Assembly (NCBI RefSeq): GCF_041296385.1 | Contig: NC_091013.1 | Coordinates: 36,487,475 to 36,551,474, forward strand | Source of the DNA: Aphelocoma coerulescens | Taxonomy: Eukaryota > Chordata > Aves > Passeriformes > Corvidae | DNA length: 64,000 nucleotides | Direction: 5' to 3' | In this document: one piece after another, positions 41,941 to 56,050 of the stretch | How the letters are laid out: each line of letters opens with the position of its first letter | Numbering within the stretch: position 1 is the stretch's first letter | Program-made: the position numbers and the translations under genes | The notes under the pieces: model-generated | Databases searched by the model: none | What the model was told of the DNA's origin: nothing | The model's input: the letters and a program-made list of their open reading frames with translations, nothing else

Positions 41941-44251
41941 TTTGATAAAAGAGCATTTTCCAAGAATATGTAGCCAGTGTTCTCTGGATTTCTAGTTAAG
42001 TCATATGTTTGTAAACCTCTGGCTGAACAGACAGACTAATTAGATCCAAGGGCCAAAAGTCTGTATTTATGGCTACAAACAAGTATGTGGTGAGGAACAT
42101 GTGTTGTGTTCAGTACAAATGGTCTGACTGAATTTATCTAAATTTTCTACACTGCCATATGAATAGTGTCTCTGTGGTTAATTGTTTATTTAATATGTAA
42201 CTGAAAATTCAAAACCGGAATTTAATTGCTGAATGGAAATAAAGAGGAAATATAATTTTACGTTAAGGAACAAGTTCAATTCATCTTTGAATATGGAGTT
42301 GTCATCAATTTATTTATAATTCAGTAAGTGCATATGAACAATTTAAATACCTTTTGATTGCCAATTTATATACATAGCTTTCATTTCAAAGGAAGTCTGG
42401 GTTTTCCAGTAACAAGAAAGGCAAAAAATATAGTTTGAAAAGTAAGCAAGTCTCAGTGGGATCAAAGCATTAACCATTCTCTGTGTCTCTTCAATTACTA
42501 CTAATCATTTGAGCTACTGCAGTTCACAGAACAAATCATAATTCCCTGCTTTGAGAGGCATTGCTTGTATGTTGCAGTGTTTAAAAACAGACTTATGCAT
42601 ACAAACTCCAAAAGATGGGTCTTGGAAAATAAGACCATTTTTTTATACCTTCAATAAACAATTGTCCAGAAGTTCCAAATTGCAATTGAATTTCTTAAAG
42701 AAAAATGTGATCCTTTCAGCTATGATCTAGAGCGAGAATAAATAATTTTCAACCTTTGGAATGCTGCATTAATTTTCTGACTGCAGAAGTGGAAAAAATG
42801 GTGAGGTTTACTGTAGAATAAACTCTGAATCTACAGAACACAAAACAAGTTCCTTCCAATCCTGTATCGTTAAAAATTTGGTTGAATCCAAAAATAAATG
42901 AAACTTTATTTGGACTCATATATAGCATAGCAGACTATGTCAGTTGTCAGTTATGTAAAAATGTGCCAATCTAGGCATCTTAATGTTCTTAGCATACCTA
43001 ACACATATTTTGCTTAGTTGCAGATCAATATTATGGAAGTAGGAAACAAAACATTCAGTTTTATCATATTTTAAGGTGTACTGCTTTTCTTTACAAGTTA
43101 TTCACAAAATGCAAGCAATCTGGTGCCTGGACCTAAGAATGTTACAACTAAATTGCTTTTTGAAAGTAATATTCTTGTTGTGATATTTTAGAGAAAATGT
43201 GATTCTTGTTCCAAGAAATAAAGCTGCTTTCAAAATTACTGTCCTAATGTTTCAACACAGATAGATTTTTTCCTAGAAAAACCTAGTTCTACCACAGAGT
43301 GTATTATTTATTGCAGAATTTAATCCAAGATCAGTTTAAATGGAGAAAAGGTGTTTGTCCATTATGTTAGACATTTTTACATTTGAACACTAGTTAAATA
43401 ACCAAATTAGGTTATTTTAATTTATCAGAGAAAAAGGTATGTGAGAAGCAAACAGAACACTTTGGTTATGTTAATCTGCTATATAGTAATGCAGATAGCA
43501 TTGACAATTTCCAAAAAGATAGAGTTCATCTCAGTGTTCAAAAAGTCAGAATCAGTTCAGGTTGAGTACCTCAGTAAACTTTGTCTCAAAGGCAAAAATG
43601 ACCTAGCTGTGTAATCAGAAACATCAGGAGATCCAATCATTGTATGGTAAGGAAAGATTGTTTTCACCTCTGGGATATGTTGAAGACAATATCCAACTGG
43701 AAGAACTCAGATGAGGTAGGGTAAACAAATAGATTCACAGCTCTGTTTGGAAGCTGTTCCTGTGATGCAGTTTCATTTACATAGGTTTGAAAATTGAAAT
43801 AGCCAATATCATCAGTACATCATTATTTGTTATTTAATGCCTGTCTTTATGTGCTCACATACTGAAAGAAGAATTTCAAGGTCCCAGTTTTGTGGAAAAA
43901 TCCTTGTTGATTAGTTCTTGCTTCATCATTGGTTGTTACTTCTCCAAAAGGAAGAATTCAAACACCTTTATCGTTCAAATATCAATAACTGCTTTTTAAC
44001 GTTGCTTCTTTACACAATCATGCTCAGCATCATACTTCTGCTGAATGATCTTTTGATGCTGCTTGCTGTTAGATGGTACATATTCCTTCAACATCTCTAA
44101 TTATACGGAATGGCAGGACCTCTGAGGGCCTCAGTCTCACCCAAAGATATGGATTCAATAGCTTAGACTAAATGTCAGCTGTTCCTTCAATCTACTATTT
44201 CTGCCAATCCTTGTGCCTGGTATTTATTCTTGTTTTGTGTTTACCCTACAG
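41941..44251. other. NALF1: NALF1 intron 2, right part
   Basis: AT-rich intronic DNA with no recognisable repeat. It ends with the exon 3 acceptor: a pyrimidine-rich stretch with CTACAG at 44246-44251. Confidence 0.6.
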
Positions 44252-44547
44252 GGCTCTATGAAAACTATCCAACCAATGCAGAACCAGAATGCTGTGATGT
44301 CAGATGGGGACTATTATCAGATCATCAACCCAAAGGGACTATAAAAACAAGTGGCTCAACAACGTGTCACAGGACATCTCTCACAGTTTCATCAGCATCA
44401 AGACTGTGTAACAGCAGACTTAAACTGTGTGTTCTTGTATTAATTCTCTTACATACAGTACTTACAGTCTCAGCAGCACAGAACTCAACAGGACTGGGCT
44501 TTGGAGGCATAACAACTTTGGAAGATAATTCAACCAATGAGGAATAA
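44252..44547 (+). CDS. NALF1: NALF1 exon 3, C-terminal coding exon
   Basis: Terminal coding exon: the two bases GG complete the glycine split with exon 2, then LYENYPTNAEPECCDV and on to a TAA at 44545-44547. It encodes about 97 residues. Landmarks: the double cysteine ECCDV, a CHRTSLTVSSA stretch, SRLCNSRLK, then a strongly hydrophobic helix LCVLVLILLHTVLTVSAA (44425-44478), and a tail with two N-x-S/T sequons (NSTG, NSTN) ending NSTNEE. This C-terminus is the conserved signature of NALF1/FAM155A, a membrane-anchored partner of NALCN. The region RWGLLSDHQPKGTIKTSGS looks the least constrained. Splice phase agrees with exon 2, and there is no stop or frameshift, so the gene appears functional. 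Confidence 0.95.
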
Positions 44548-44974
44548 AAGAAAGGATTCATCTTACATGACAGAAACACAACAGGCCCAAATTACTACGG
44601 TCAAAAATAGCAAGGACTGAGTGCTTTACCCTCAGATCTCTTCTTGAATCACCTTTTGGGTAAAATGAAAATGGGCCGCTACCCAAACAAGGACACATAA
44701 ACACAGCTTTTTATTGACTAAAAGGCTGTTTGGTGACTTAACTTTCTCACACCATTTTATACACTGTGTTTTAATGTTTGGAGTTTCTTTTTTTGTTTTG
44801 TTTTTTGCACTTGTTAATACAGGATTTTATTTTTGGGACGGTTTCTCAAAGCTAAATTAAGTCTTTTCTCTGTCGATATATTTCTAGTCATTGTGTGTGT
44901 TCATCTGATAGTTCTGTCTTTTATGTCCTGTCAGTTTCTATTAGAGGAATGACTGCTATGATTTCATGACATAG

Positions 44975-45160
44975 CAAAAAAGAAAAAAAAAAAAAAAGAA
45001 AAAAAAGAAAAAAAAAGAGAAAAATATAGAAAAAAACCCAACAAAAAGCCCACAAAAACCCAACAAAAAACCACAAAAAGAACAACAAAACAAAATTTAA
45101 CCAAAAAAGAGAAAAGAAAAAAAAGAAAAAAAAGCAACCACAAAAAGAACCCCAAACAAA
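44975..45160. repeat. A-rich / purine-rich low-complexity tract
   Basis: About 185 bp of A-runs broken by single G bases, then repeating AACCCAACAAAAA-type units. On the minus strand it reads as T-rich and gives an artefactual Phe/Leu-rich frame of 89 codons. It lies within the probable NALF1 3' UTR. Confidence 0.85.
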
Positions 45161-46577
45161 CCTTACTGTCCTCTTATCCATGGGAACCATTCATCTCCTT
45201 TCCCTTTCCCATCTACCATCACAGACAACATACATTTGCTTTTGTCTGTGTAATCACAATGAATGGGTACACAATTCCAGTGTGCCTCTGCCACTGTTGC
45301 ATAAAACAGTTGACTGAGCAAACCCAAAAGGAGCATGAAGGGGGTTCCTTTTAGCTGAACAAACAAGTGCTCTCCTCACAAGGTGGGATCGGACAGTTAA
45401 AAAGTGTAAAGAAATATATAACAAACTGTTGCTCCAATACCCGTTTTGAAGAAGTCCAGTCCTTTCTCACTGGTCAGTTGAACAGGAGCAGCCTTTTCTA
45501 GATATGCTAAGTAAAACCAGTTATGCTCAGCAAGTTGAATAGTTGGGAAGCCTTCATATTGGAGGTGAAGGATTGACATTCATTGTGAATCACATCTTGA
45601 GTTCTCCTGCTGTCACAAAACCAGCAGCTTTCCATAACAAATGGGAGCCAGAACCTCCAAAATTCAACTCTTTGTCTCAACAAAATTACACTAGAAGTCT
45701 TTGAACATCTACAAAACAAATTATCTCTTTGGTTTGATTCCACTGTTTTTCTAATACCTACATGTTGTTGAAAGTAACTCTAGTTTATTAAGGATGCACA
45801 AGAATGTGTTAGCACAGATAAAGAAACTATTTTTTTTTTAAATATATAGGACAACCGTTTTCATAAATGTGCAATAAAAACAGTAAAGATATACTAGGAT
45901 ACGAGTAGTCAAGAGAAAAGATTGTAATATGATTGCTGATTTTTCATTGTTTGGGGTGGTTTTGAATTTGTTTACTTTTATTTTTGTGGGAACATTTCAC
46001 CTGCTGAGTGTATGAGAATTTGCTTTTTAAAAAGGCTTTTTAGAGTTTACAGTAGAATCAATGGAAGGAAAAGTTAATAAGGGCTGTTTTTAAAAACTTT
46101 ACATTCCTTCCTATTCTCTAACTACACTTGGGAAGTGCACTTTAGAGATGTTTGCTGTGTAGCTGGGAAATGAAGGAAAACTATAGAAAATGTTCTCTTA
46201 GGAAATAAAATATAGTTATCTACTTTCTAGCTATGAAATACCCCTTGATAAATATTAATGTTGTAAGAACATTTAATCACTGGTGCATAATACATTTTTG
46301 TATACACTTTACGGTCTGTTGAATTCTGGAGAAAAACAAAAGGAAGATAATCATGCTGCTTAAGCGGTTCAAGATGCACATGTTAAGCTGCGAAGCTAAA
46401 ATATTTTGCAAGAGTATTTGTTTTGATAGTGTTTTGCTACAACCTGGACTGAGGAGCCTAAAACGATCTGTGCAAATATGACAACAACAAAAAGCACCAG
46501 CTAATGCAAAATTCTTCAGCACTGGTTTGTTTCTATAATTCCTCCCTTCCCTTCCTTGCACATGCTATATTTTGTTC

Positions 46578-46583
46578 AATAAA
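46578..46583 (+). terminator. NALF1: Candidate distal polyadenylation signal of NALF1
   Basis: AATAAA followed by 'catggtgctttttatttattttcttttctgttag', a U-rich downstream element with a GU context. It is the best-placed of four candidates; transcript evidence is needed to confirm use. Confidence 0.4.
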
Positions 46584-46600
46584 ACATGGTGCTTTTTATT

Positions 46601-49600
46601 TATTTTCTTTTCTGTTAGAGGCACATGTATTAATTACAGTGAATTGATGCAAAATTGGGGGAAAATGTAGAAATGCAAAAGAAAAAGCCTTAACTAATGG
46701 TAGAATGTAGACTTTTGAAAGGACAGAAATGTTACTGAAAAGTGATGGAGCAATAACTGGGCAGTGCTCTGGTACTGTACAACAGCTGATAAGTCACACT
46801 ACTGAGAAAGCTCTTACTAGGTGAGCTCTTGTTCAACTGACCTCTTAATTCTAGTAAGTGTACATGGTCAGTAAACAGTTTGTTATAACCTTTATCTACC
46901 TCTGCTGTGCAAAGGCCATCCAACATCCATTTCTGTGATGTTCCTCATGGTTTTTTGTTCACACCATTACTCACTGTCATCTATTTTTACACTGTACCAA
47001 TGCAGTACCTAGTCTGGTTCATCTCAATTGAATTGATACCTGAAGAAGAGTTTTTATTATTTCTCTTTCACTTCATGGTGAATTAATGTAGAGAACTATC
47101 TTTAAGGTATTTTATTTCTTCTTTTCTGCTCTTCTTCATTCTTCATCACTTATTTTTTTACAAAAATGTTTTCAAGGGGTGTCAGTGAAAAATGACTCCT
47201 CCACTGCTTGGCTACAGTCAGTCATGTGTCATACAATATGAGAGAGACAGGAGGAAAAACAGTGACAACAACATCACATGCATAATGTAGCCTAATTCAA
47301 CTTGGGGAAAATGAAGCAGAAAACAATTACAGACTTTCAATTACAAGTACAAGATGTAATAAATTCATCCCCCTTTCCCTACCTGGAGTTAGTGCCTGCA
47401 GTTCAATGGTCTGTGAATTTTCTCTGTCATCTTTTTGAGGTCTATTTCTTTAATTTCTGAAACAAAGAGTCATGTTGCAGTTGAATACTGCTGGGGTATC
47501 TGTTTCCATTTTCACTCTAGCAGTGTGGTAAGCAGCTTCTCTTGGTGGTACCTGGGACATCAGGAGTAGACAAAGACTCTTCTATGAAGTTAAGCAACAT
47601 GTAATCATGTATGATGCAAAATTCCATCCCATCCATTTTTCATTCGTAATAGTTTTCCTGGCACAAACTTAAGCATGCTTGATATTGTGCACATATTACT
47701 TTTTTTCAGAATAAATTTGCATCTTGCCACTGCTATAACTGCCATCTTGTTCCATTTCTCCTTGTACTGTATGCCTAATACATACATGATAAAGAGCTGG
47801 CTTAACAAAGAAGTAATACTAAAATATTTCTGCAAATGACTGGCGAGAAGAAAAAGAAAACAAGAATATTTATTTTATGATCATATGGAAAAAATTAATT
47901 TCCCATGTCTTTTATCGTCTTATTTTCTGCAATAGGGAAAATGCAGATTTTGTGCAATATGTTAATACTGCTAAGCCAAATGTCATATAACATAACCAGA
48001 GCTATATGTTATTTCTTATTGCATTTGCATTCAGTAATACAGTATATTGATGCTTTTCTTTCATTAAAGAGACAGTATCTTTTTTCTTTTTTTTTTTTTT
48101 TTTTTTAATATAGCAGGTGAAGGCTGTCCTTCTGCACACCATAATTTAAAGACAAAAAACCAATAAAATGTTAGAATGAAGTTTTAATTCCATAAATGAT
48201 GAAACCAAGCCATCAGCTGCCAAAGAATCTGTGGAACAATAGTTACAAACCAAACAAAGATATTTCTTCTTGAGGGTTAAAAATAATTTTATTCTGCATA
48301 ATTAAAGAAGAAAGAATAAAAAGAATGAGAGCTGTATTTCAAACAGCAGAGATAGCAGGTTTCATCTGGTACATGTTGTGACTCTCAGTTTATAGAGTTA
48401 TACTCTTCTATTAAAGAGAGAGGGACAAAGACATTATCTTCTGCTCTCCCTGTACCTGTTATGATAATGAATGTCCCTTTTGTAAGTGTTGCCTCTCTGC
48501 ACAGAAGATACCTACCTATCATGAGAGCTGAAGATAGTACATGCACACAAATTTACGCAGTGAAACCTGTCTTAAGTGACTATTCAAAGCACAAGAAAAA
48601 CTCATTTGCGGAGTAGACCTAGTTTTTAGGAAATTTCAAGATACATGCGAAGAAGAGTCACCTAAGCAAGGGGTCTGTGAAGGTGCCTGGTCCTTACTGC
48701 AACTTTCGCTGTATGTCCCATCAGTGCCACAGCCCCATGATAAGCCCTTCTTAGGCAGGCTTCAAGATGGCCTCAGAGTCGTGCTGACTTCAGTGAGCCT
48801 TGATACAGGTAAAGGCATGCACCCACAAAAAATTCATGGTAGCACATAGGTCTCAATTCGTTATCCCATAATCTCATAATCTTTACTCAGGAATTGCTCA
48901 TGGGCATAGTGCATAAACAGAAGATCACTGGGTTCAGCCCTAGCCAGGTCTTAAGAAGAGATTGGCAAAATCATATTTATGGTGAATGGTTCTATTTTCT
49001 TATTATTGTCACTCATATTAGTTCGGTGAAGGAGTGGTTTCAAAATTGAACTACAAGCACAGAGGACAAACTACCAGAAAATTTGTCATTGTGGAGAAGA
49101 AATTAAACAGCCTTTGTGAGGTAAAAACAGACTGTCGTCTTCCAGCAGCTGTCAGCAGTCTTTTAGAAAAGCTTGGAAAAATAATATGTCCAGTTCTGAG
49201 TATGATAATTCTCATTAAAGCTAGATGCTTTGATGAGAAGTAGGGCTGGAGCACATACCATCTCAACTGAGGGATATAATTTGCCAGTATTTTCTACAGC
49301 AACTGTGAGAAATTACATTATTGACCACTCTAGGTGCCCAGTACTTTCAAACATTTTTTCAAATGTTAACAAGCTTGAGGTCTCCCTGGGGGGAGAAGAA
49401 GGAAGAGAGAACTAGTGTCATTCTGGGGGAAAAAAAAAAGGCTGGGCCAACTTGGAAATTCTATCTGAGAAACAGATATAATTCTTCAAAATACAACCAA
49501 GATGCAAAAAAAGAAAAAAAAAAGAAAAAAAAAAAAGAAAAAAAAAAGAAAAAAAGCATATGTAGGTGTAGATCTATATAGAAATAGACCTGTTTCAAAA

Positions 49601-52600
49601 AGAGAGAGACAAAGATATATGTTCTCTACAATTATTACAAATACAGCATACTGTAGAGCAAAAATGCCAAAGGATAAGACCTATAAAAAAAATAGAGCAA
49701 AATTACTGTATTTATATTCCTTACTCTGGAGTGTGAATCTCCAGGTAGAATTTCAGCTGTAGAAATAGATTTTATAATAAAAAAGTAAATAATTTGGGCA
49801 AAAGGGGCATGTTTGGTTATTCTTTCCACCATACTGTCTCCTGTGAGTTTAGTTATTCTTCTGAACTTCTTGAAATCATTGACTTATGCAGGAAGATCCC
49901 AGCACAGACCTCATCCCAGCAGTTCCAGTGGCTGTCAGTGGCACAGGAGGTCTCAGTCATGGGTTCTAAGGGATAGCCTGTGTTCAAAGTCCTGACTCTG
50001 CTTCAGTATTTCAGTCCAACCTCTAGGCTCTCGCTCTCTCCTAACACTATGTTCATCTCTTGGACACACATGAATTGACTCAGTTTCCTCTTCAGAGAGG
50101 CATGTGCTTGCCCTGCTTACACCTTCAGCCTCAGTCAGGCCCCCCTACATAGGTCAGAGGAAACACTACTGTGCTTTAAATGCAATATGTGCACTGAACA
50201 CCCCAAACAGCTGAAACAGGGTAAACATAATAAGCATGCTTTGGAACCAGCCCTCTGAGTAAGCCAGCTGCATATGTCTCTAAACCCTTTTGCTATTTTC
50301 ACACTGTCTCAGCAGAAGGGGTTTATCAACCTGTCTTTGTCAAATCTCTCTGTAGCAGTTAAGACATTACTTCTCCCAGCTGCTCCCCTTGTACGATTTT
50401 GCCAGGATTTATTGTCCAGGGTAGGACAAGAGAAAAGAAGATGTTATGTCCCACTCCAGCGGAAAATGAAGGACACCTGGATGAAGACTAGAGTGCCAGC
50501 TGGGACAACTGTAACACAGACATACAAACCTTCCCATGGAGTCTTTAGCAGTGGGGGAAATTGAAGATAGAAGGGTACTTTCTCTCAAAGGGATAAATCA
50601 GGCAGCAGAGGGATATATTTTCAAAGATCACTACAAGATGTATTTGAATGTATCTTTAGTCAGGATACTGAGCATTGCAGCACCAAAATTCTATGTGTCT
50701 TATAAGTGGCGAATATACACATCTGAATTAAGGCAGATGAAGCATAATACACAGTAGGAGCTGGTGATACAAACCAAGAATCTACTGAGGAAGGTGCTAC
50801 CTAAGCCAATGTTCTACATAGAATGGGATCGTCCTATTTTACTCTTGCTCTCTTGGGGTCATTCTCGGAGCATCCAGGAAGTTCCTATGTCTACCTGGGA
50901 TTCACATTTCTGAAGGTTTTTTTACTAGACAGGCTCCTCCACCACTTTTTTGCACGAAATGCAGATGTAGGATGAAGTGGCAACATGATACCATCCAGAA
51001 TGCAGTGACTGAGTTTTCTGTGAATGCAGATCAGTCCTTCTCTAATCAGCAGACTACTCTTTTTGAATGAGAGTGAGAAATTATTTTTGTTTCTTTTCTA
51101 GTGTTTCTCCAGTGGACACAAATAAATGAACTAGTAATTGGTCTAGTATAAATATACAAGGTCTGGTTACTATGCATATATAGGATATAGATGCTCTTTT
51201 CCTCCTCTGAGGAATGTTGATAGATTAAATATTAAGCAGTCAATAACCTGATAGCATTATGTAATTTTGACAGCCTTTCCACAGGGAATTCAAGTGTGCT
51301 CAGTTTTAGTTATTTCATTTGATGACGAAGGGCACCTTGCACTTTACAAGATTAAGTTCCTATGTGGCAGTGGCACTTAACTATTGTCAGCTAATATTCA
51401 GTTTTCTTGGAAAACTGAAAAAAGTGGAGCAGCTATGTAAGTTGGAAGATATCAGACCTGTGACAAACAAGAAAAATAGTCACTAGCTATTTTCAGTTTT
51501 GTAGAAAACCAGTAAAAACAAGGGCAAAAGAAAAAAAAATGTCTTTCTCCTTCTCTCCCTCCACCTTTCCCTTTCTCTGACAGTGTCACCAGTCTGAACT
51601 ATAGCATAATTTTGCCTTGGTAGCCCTCTGAAAAATTAAATACATTTGATAAGAGGTAAAATTCTCCTATTTCATATTTCCTATACATGTAGAATATAAA
51701 CCAGAACAAAATAATGAAAAACCATGAAGCAACTGATGAAACAAAAGAATTTATTTTTTCATCCAGAGAGGGATGTTCTCACATCATTTCCTATTCATCA
51801 TTAGTCCACAGGTCCACTGAATTCAATGGGACTCATGCTTTTCATTTAGATGGAACTAAGATTAATGCCATGGATCAAAACTTGCCAGTTTCAGAGAAAG
51901 TCATTCCACTGACTTCAGGGAGGATTTGAAAAGCCCAAGGTCCCTTTGAGCACAGATAAATTCACATGGATAAGATAAATAAACGTGTGATCAGCTGAAA
52001 GATTGAAATGTTCCTAAGGTTTGTCCAAGGGTTTGGTCAAATAATTAGCTGCAGCTCTATGCAAAAGTCATGTTGAGCCAAAGCTTTGAGCTTTGATTTG
52101 ATAGATCTTTCTTTTTCTGAACTCTAAAAAGTTTCATTCAGGGTTTGAATATGCAAAAACTTACACAGGATTATAAATACAAGAAGATAAAAAAAAAATT
52201 ATATTTTCACTCCCACAAGTGAAAATGAAATTTAAAAATTCTGATAATTTCATTTTTTTAAATTAACCCTTAATGACAATTTATTTATGTAGTTCTTCAG
52301 AAGCTGCTTGGTTTCACTTGTTTGTTTTCCTTTGCTTTGTTCAAAATCAGATTTTTGGCCTTTTAAAGATTCAGATTGAACTATGCAGCTACAAATTACA
52401 AGTTTTTGTTAAAAGATTTGCAATTAAAATTATTCTACTCTTCTGTTCCTTCCAAATTGTATGACAGAAAGCTCATGTTAAAAGCAGATTTATTTAACTG
52501 TGTTTAATCTTGTTTCTTTTTACTTTTCTTTGTTATTTGTTTTTATTTTCTTTCTCCAGAGTTAAGGACTGGATTTTATTTGAAATGGGCTAAACTGGCA

Positions 52601-54530
52601 TCAGTGTTTTTTAACTATATGGAATGTCCTATGATTCTTAGCATTGAAAAGAGGGCTATGTGGTCCTGTCAGAAAAAAAAAAAAAAAGCTGTAAATTGTA
52701 ATAATATATTAAATATTGTATTATTATAGCAACTTTAGTTAAGCAACTAATACTATCTTTAATTTTTTACAGAGAACTTTGATGAAATAATTTATTACAA
52801 TGACTCACTCAATGTTTTCAAAATGACAGGAGAAACTGTTGAAGATTGTGAAAAAAATACTAAAAATAATGCTCTACTAAGAATAAATTTAAAGATGCAA
52901 ACAGTGAGTCTGACTTTTTGGGTCAGGGTTTTGTGACTTAAATTAAATTCAAGGTGTTGGGGGGAATAATGACTTTAAATAATGCTTAAATTTAAACAAT
53001 TTTTTTTTCAAAATAAAAAGAAAAGAGATAAAACGTCAAAACACTTATGTTCTGGCCTGGACTGCAGTTATCTATTTCATAAATTGCCATCGACTAGAAT
53101 ATAAAGATTGAGGTAATTTCCTCATATTCAACTGGTTTTCCAGACTGTGCCGTATAACACAGCAACAGTATTTTACAGCTGTTCAGCTCAGATTTCTTAT
53201 GAAGGGAATAAAATTAGAAGAAATGAAAAATAATATCCACAAAACAAAAGCATTGTATTTTAAGAAGATGTATATCAAATTTCAATGGTACAACATCTAC
53301 AAAAATACATGTTCACTTATTACCTATGGGATATTCAATGAGTATGTGAATTCATAGTTGGTAGTAGATACTTGGCCACCTGGTTGCACAAGGATCAGTT
53401 CTTCTTAAAAAGGATTTGCAACCAAAAACAGTTCAGAGAGGTGAGTATAGAGATGTTTACAAGTCATATTTCAAATGTTTTAGGAACTATTTTGGGTAAG
53501 AGTAAATGATAGCAACCTGTCTGTGGAAATCAATGCTGACCCACCTGATAACATGAATCAAAATTCAATGAAGCCAGTTGAAAGTACTGCAGCAAATCAC
53601 AGGTGAAAACAAAAAGTTATTTGTAACAATCTGAACTGTAAATATGGTAAGGAAATAAACCAGAAGTCTCACAGTTTCCTCACAGATGTGTAACCTGAGA
53701 TTGCTACTCACATCTTCACAGCCACCTACCTTTTGTCCTACCCACCTGCTCACACAGGTAGGTACCTACAGCAGGTGAATGAAGTCCACTACAACTGTTC
53801 TATTTCAACCTACAGAGTACAAACAAGCTTGTACAATATACAACTCCTTTTGCATGTTATAATGTCTGTGCTGAAAACAGATTTTCCTTGTAATGAATAG
53901 CATCTGACGCTGTGAAGGAGACCAATTTCTCGGATTCAGTAGATGAAAATCTGAGGTCAGGGAATGTCAGTTTTTCATGAGGCTTCCTACATGGAGATGT
54001 GAGGACTACATTTCAAACCTGTGGTCAAGGTCTCCTCTATTGCAATGAGATTGAGGTTTCATTTTGTGTACGCAACATCATCAGGCATGAAGTGAATGAC
54101 CTCTAAGTGTAATTCCTATTTCAAGAAAACCTTCTGGGGCACAGAATGAAATATTTTTTCTGGCTGGCCATTTTCACATGCGGATGAGAAAGAGGAAACA
54201 GAGCATGAGTAAACCAAAGTAAAACTCATTAAGCATTTGATATATGTAGTGTTATTTCAAGAACCCTGTTGTTCTTTTTCTTTATAACATATTTTCCATC
54301 TTTTTTAGTTTATGGTTGGATTGCTCCACTTTCCTTAATAAACCTCACAAGATTATACTAGTCTATGCTCTATACTGAAAGTGATGGATGATGTTCTTCA
54401 AAAGTAAATGTATTTACCAGATCAAGCAAGCAAAGATTTTTTCAAGCCTTCACTCCTACCCACTTAGTTTATCCAGTCCTCTTCCATGCCCAGTTGTTTA
54501 CTATGGCCTCCTGTTTAGTATGCCTTGAGC
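46601..54530. other. Downstream flank, no recognisable gene
   Basis: AT-rich, probably intergenic. It contains simple repeats: a T-run at 48079-48106, an A-run near 49431-49439, and an (A)nG purine tract at 49505-49556 that causes the Lys-rich frames there. The remaining frames up to 96 codons have no recognisable homology. Confidence 0.5.
49505..49556. repeat. (A)nG polypurine low-complexity tract
   Basis: About 52 bp of 7-12 A bases separated by single G bases. No target duplication or element is recognisable at its 5' side, so it is not an obvious retrocopy tail. Confidence 0.85.
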
Positions 54531-54534
54531 ATTT

Positions 54535-56050
54535 CATAGAATCATGAACTGTAAAACAGTTTAAGTTGGAAAAGACCTTCAAAGATCACCTAGTTCCAAC
54601 ACTCCTGACATGGGCAGAGATACCTTTCACTAGACCAAGTGGATCAGAGCTCCATCCAGCCTGGAGTTGAATACTTCCACAGATGGGAGATCTGTAACAT
54701 CTTCAGGCAATCTGCTCCCATGTCTCACCACCCTCCCTGCAAAAAAAGTCTTTCTTGTGTCCACTCTATACCTACTTTCTTTCAGTTTAAAACTATTCCA
54801 CTTGTGGTGTCACTTCAGTGTCTCTGTCTTGCTAAGCCATCTTTATACTTTGAAAGGATCCACAGAGTCTTCTCCGGACTGAACAATTGCAACTCTCTCA
54901 TCCTAACTTCATAGGAGAGATGTTCCAGCCATCTGACCATTTTCTTAGCTCTCCTTTGGTATACTCTATCTGGTACTGGGGACCCCAGAGCTGGATGCAG
55001 CATCTCACGAGAATGGAGTGGGGCTTCATCCTGCTCATCACGCTTCTTTTAATGCAGCCCAGGAAAAGATTAGCTTTCTGGGTTGTAAGAGCAAAATGAT
55101 AGCTCATGCACAATTTTTCATCCTCTGATGTCCCTAAGTATTTCTCTGTTTGGCTGCTTTCAATTTGTGCATCCACCAATCTGTATTGTTACTGGGGATT
55201 GCCCAAACCCAGGCATAGGATCTTGCACTTGGCCTTGTTTAACTGAATGAGGTTCACATGGGCCAACCACTCAAGGTCGTCAGGTTCTTCTTGATGAAAT
55301 AAATCCCTTCCTTCTCTCAAGCATATTTCACAAGTCAACTTGGTATCAGCCACCAACTTGCTGAGGGTGCACTCCATCCCGCTACATCTAAATAGATTAG
55401 GTCCCAGTACAGGCCCCAGAGGGACACCACTTGAACTGCTTTCCACTTGGACATTTGGTTACTGACTGTAAGACTTTAGAGATGGCCATCCAGCTAATTC
55501 CTTATCCATTCAATAGTTCATCGATCAAGCACATATCTCTCCAATGTAGCATATCAAGGATGTTGTGTGGGACCATTTAAGTTCAGGTAGATGCCATTTG
55601 TAGTTCTTGTTTTGTCCACTGATGCAGTCACTCTGCCACAGAAGGCCACTAGATTAATCAGGCATGTCTTGTGTTGGTGAAGCCATGTTGGCTGTCTCAA
55701 ATCATCTCTCTGTCTTCCACATGCCTTGAACTAACTTCCTAGAGGATCAGTTCCATCATTTTACCAGGTGCAGAAGTGATAATGATTGGTTAATGGTTCC
55801 CAGGGTCCTCCTTTTCTACCCTGTTTAAAATATGGGTGTGCTATTTCCCTTTTTCCAGACACTGGGACTTTACCTGATGGCCATGACTTTTCAAATATCA
55901 TGAAGAGTGGCAACTACACCAGTTAATTCCCTCAGGACCCTAGGAGGCATCTGGTTGCATCCCATATACCTACTCATGTTCAGGTTCCTCAGGTGGTCTT
56001 GAACCTGATCTTCACTTATGATGAGTGGGACTTTCTTCCCCTCATCCTTG
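54535..56050 (-). mobile_element. Long CR1 LINE fragment (ORF2 C-terminal half to 3' end)
   Basis: Antisense CR1 of about 1.5 kb. It starts with the reversed tail 'catagaatcatgaactgtaaaacagtttaagttggaaaagacc'. Translation of the minus strand gives RT-region text: SSGVPLGPVLGPNLF near 55400-55440, ECTLSKLVADTKLT (55328-55369), NKAKCKILCLG, QKANLFLGCIKRS (55044-55082) and CIQLWGP (54970-54990). Frameshifts and stops separate these pieces, so it is inactive. Farther right, text such as 'caccaggtgcagaagtga' and 'atgaagagtggcaactac' extends the match to about 56050. Confidence 0.92.

Larger units (their letters stand above)
44548..46600 (+). other. NALF1: NALF1 3' UTR, extent tentative
   Basis: Downstream of the stop. 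Candidate polyadenylation signals are AATAAA at 44543-44548 (overlapping the stop), 45873-45878, 46204-46209 and 46578-46583. The last is followed within 30 bp by a T-rich and TG-containing stretch, so it is the most convincing distal site. Frames here (89, 63 and 94 codons on the minus strand) are low-complexity or chance. The true 3' end cannot be set from sequence alone. Confidence 0.45.

Noticed and set aside
44921..45190. 89-codon Phe/Leu-rich minus ORF resembling a membrane protein
   Set aside because: It is the complement of the A-rich tract in the NALF1 3' UTR; low complexity only.
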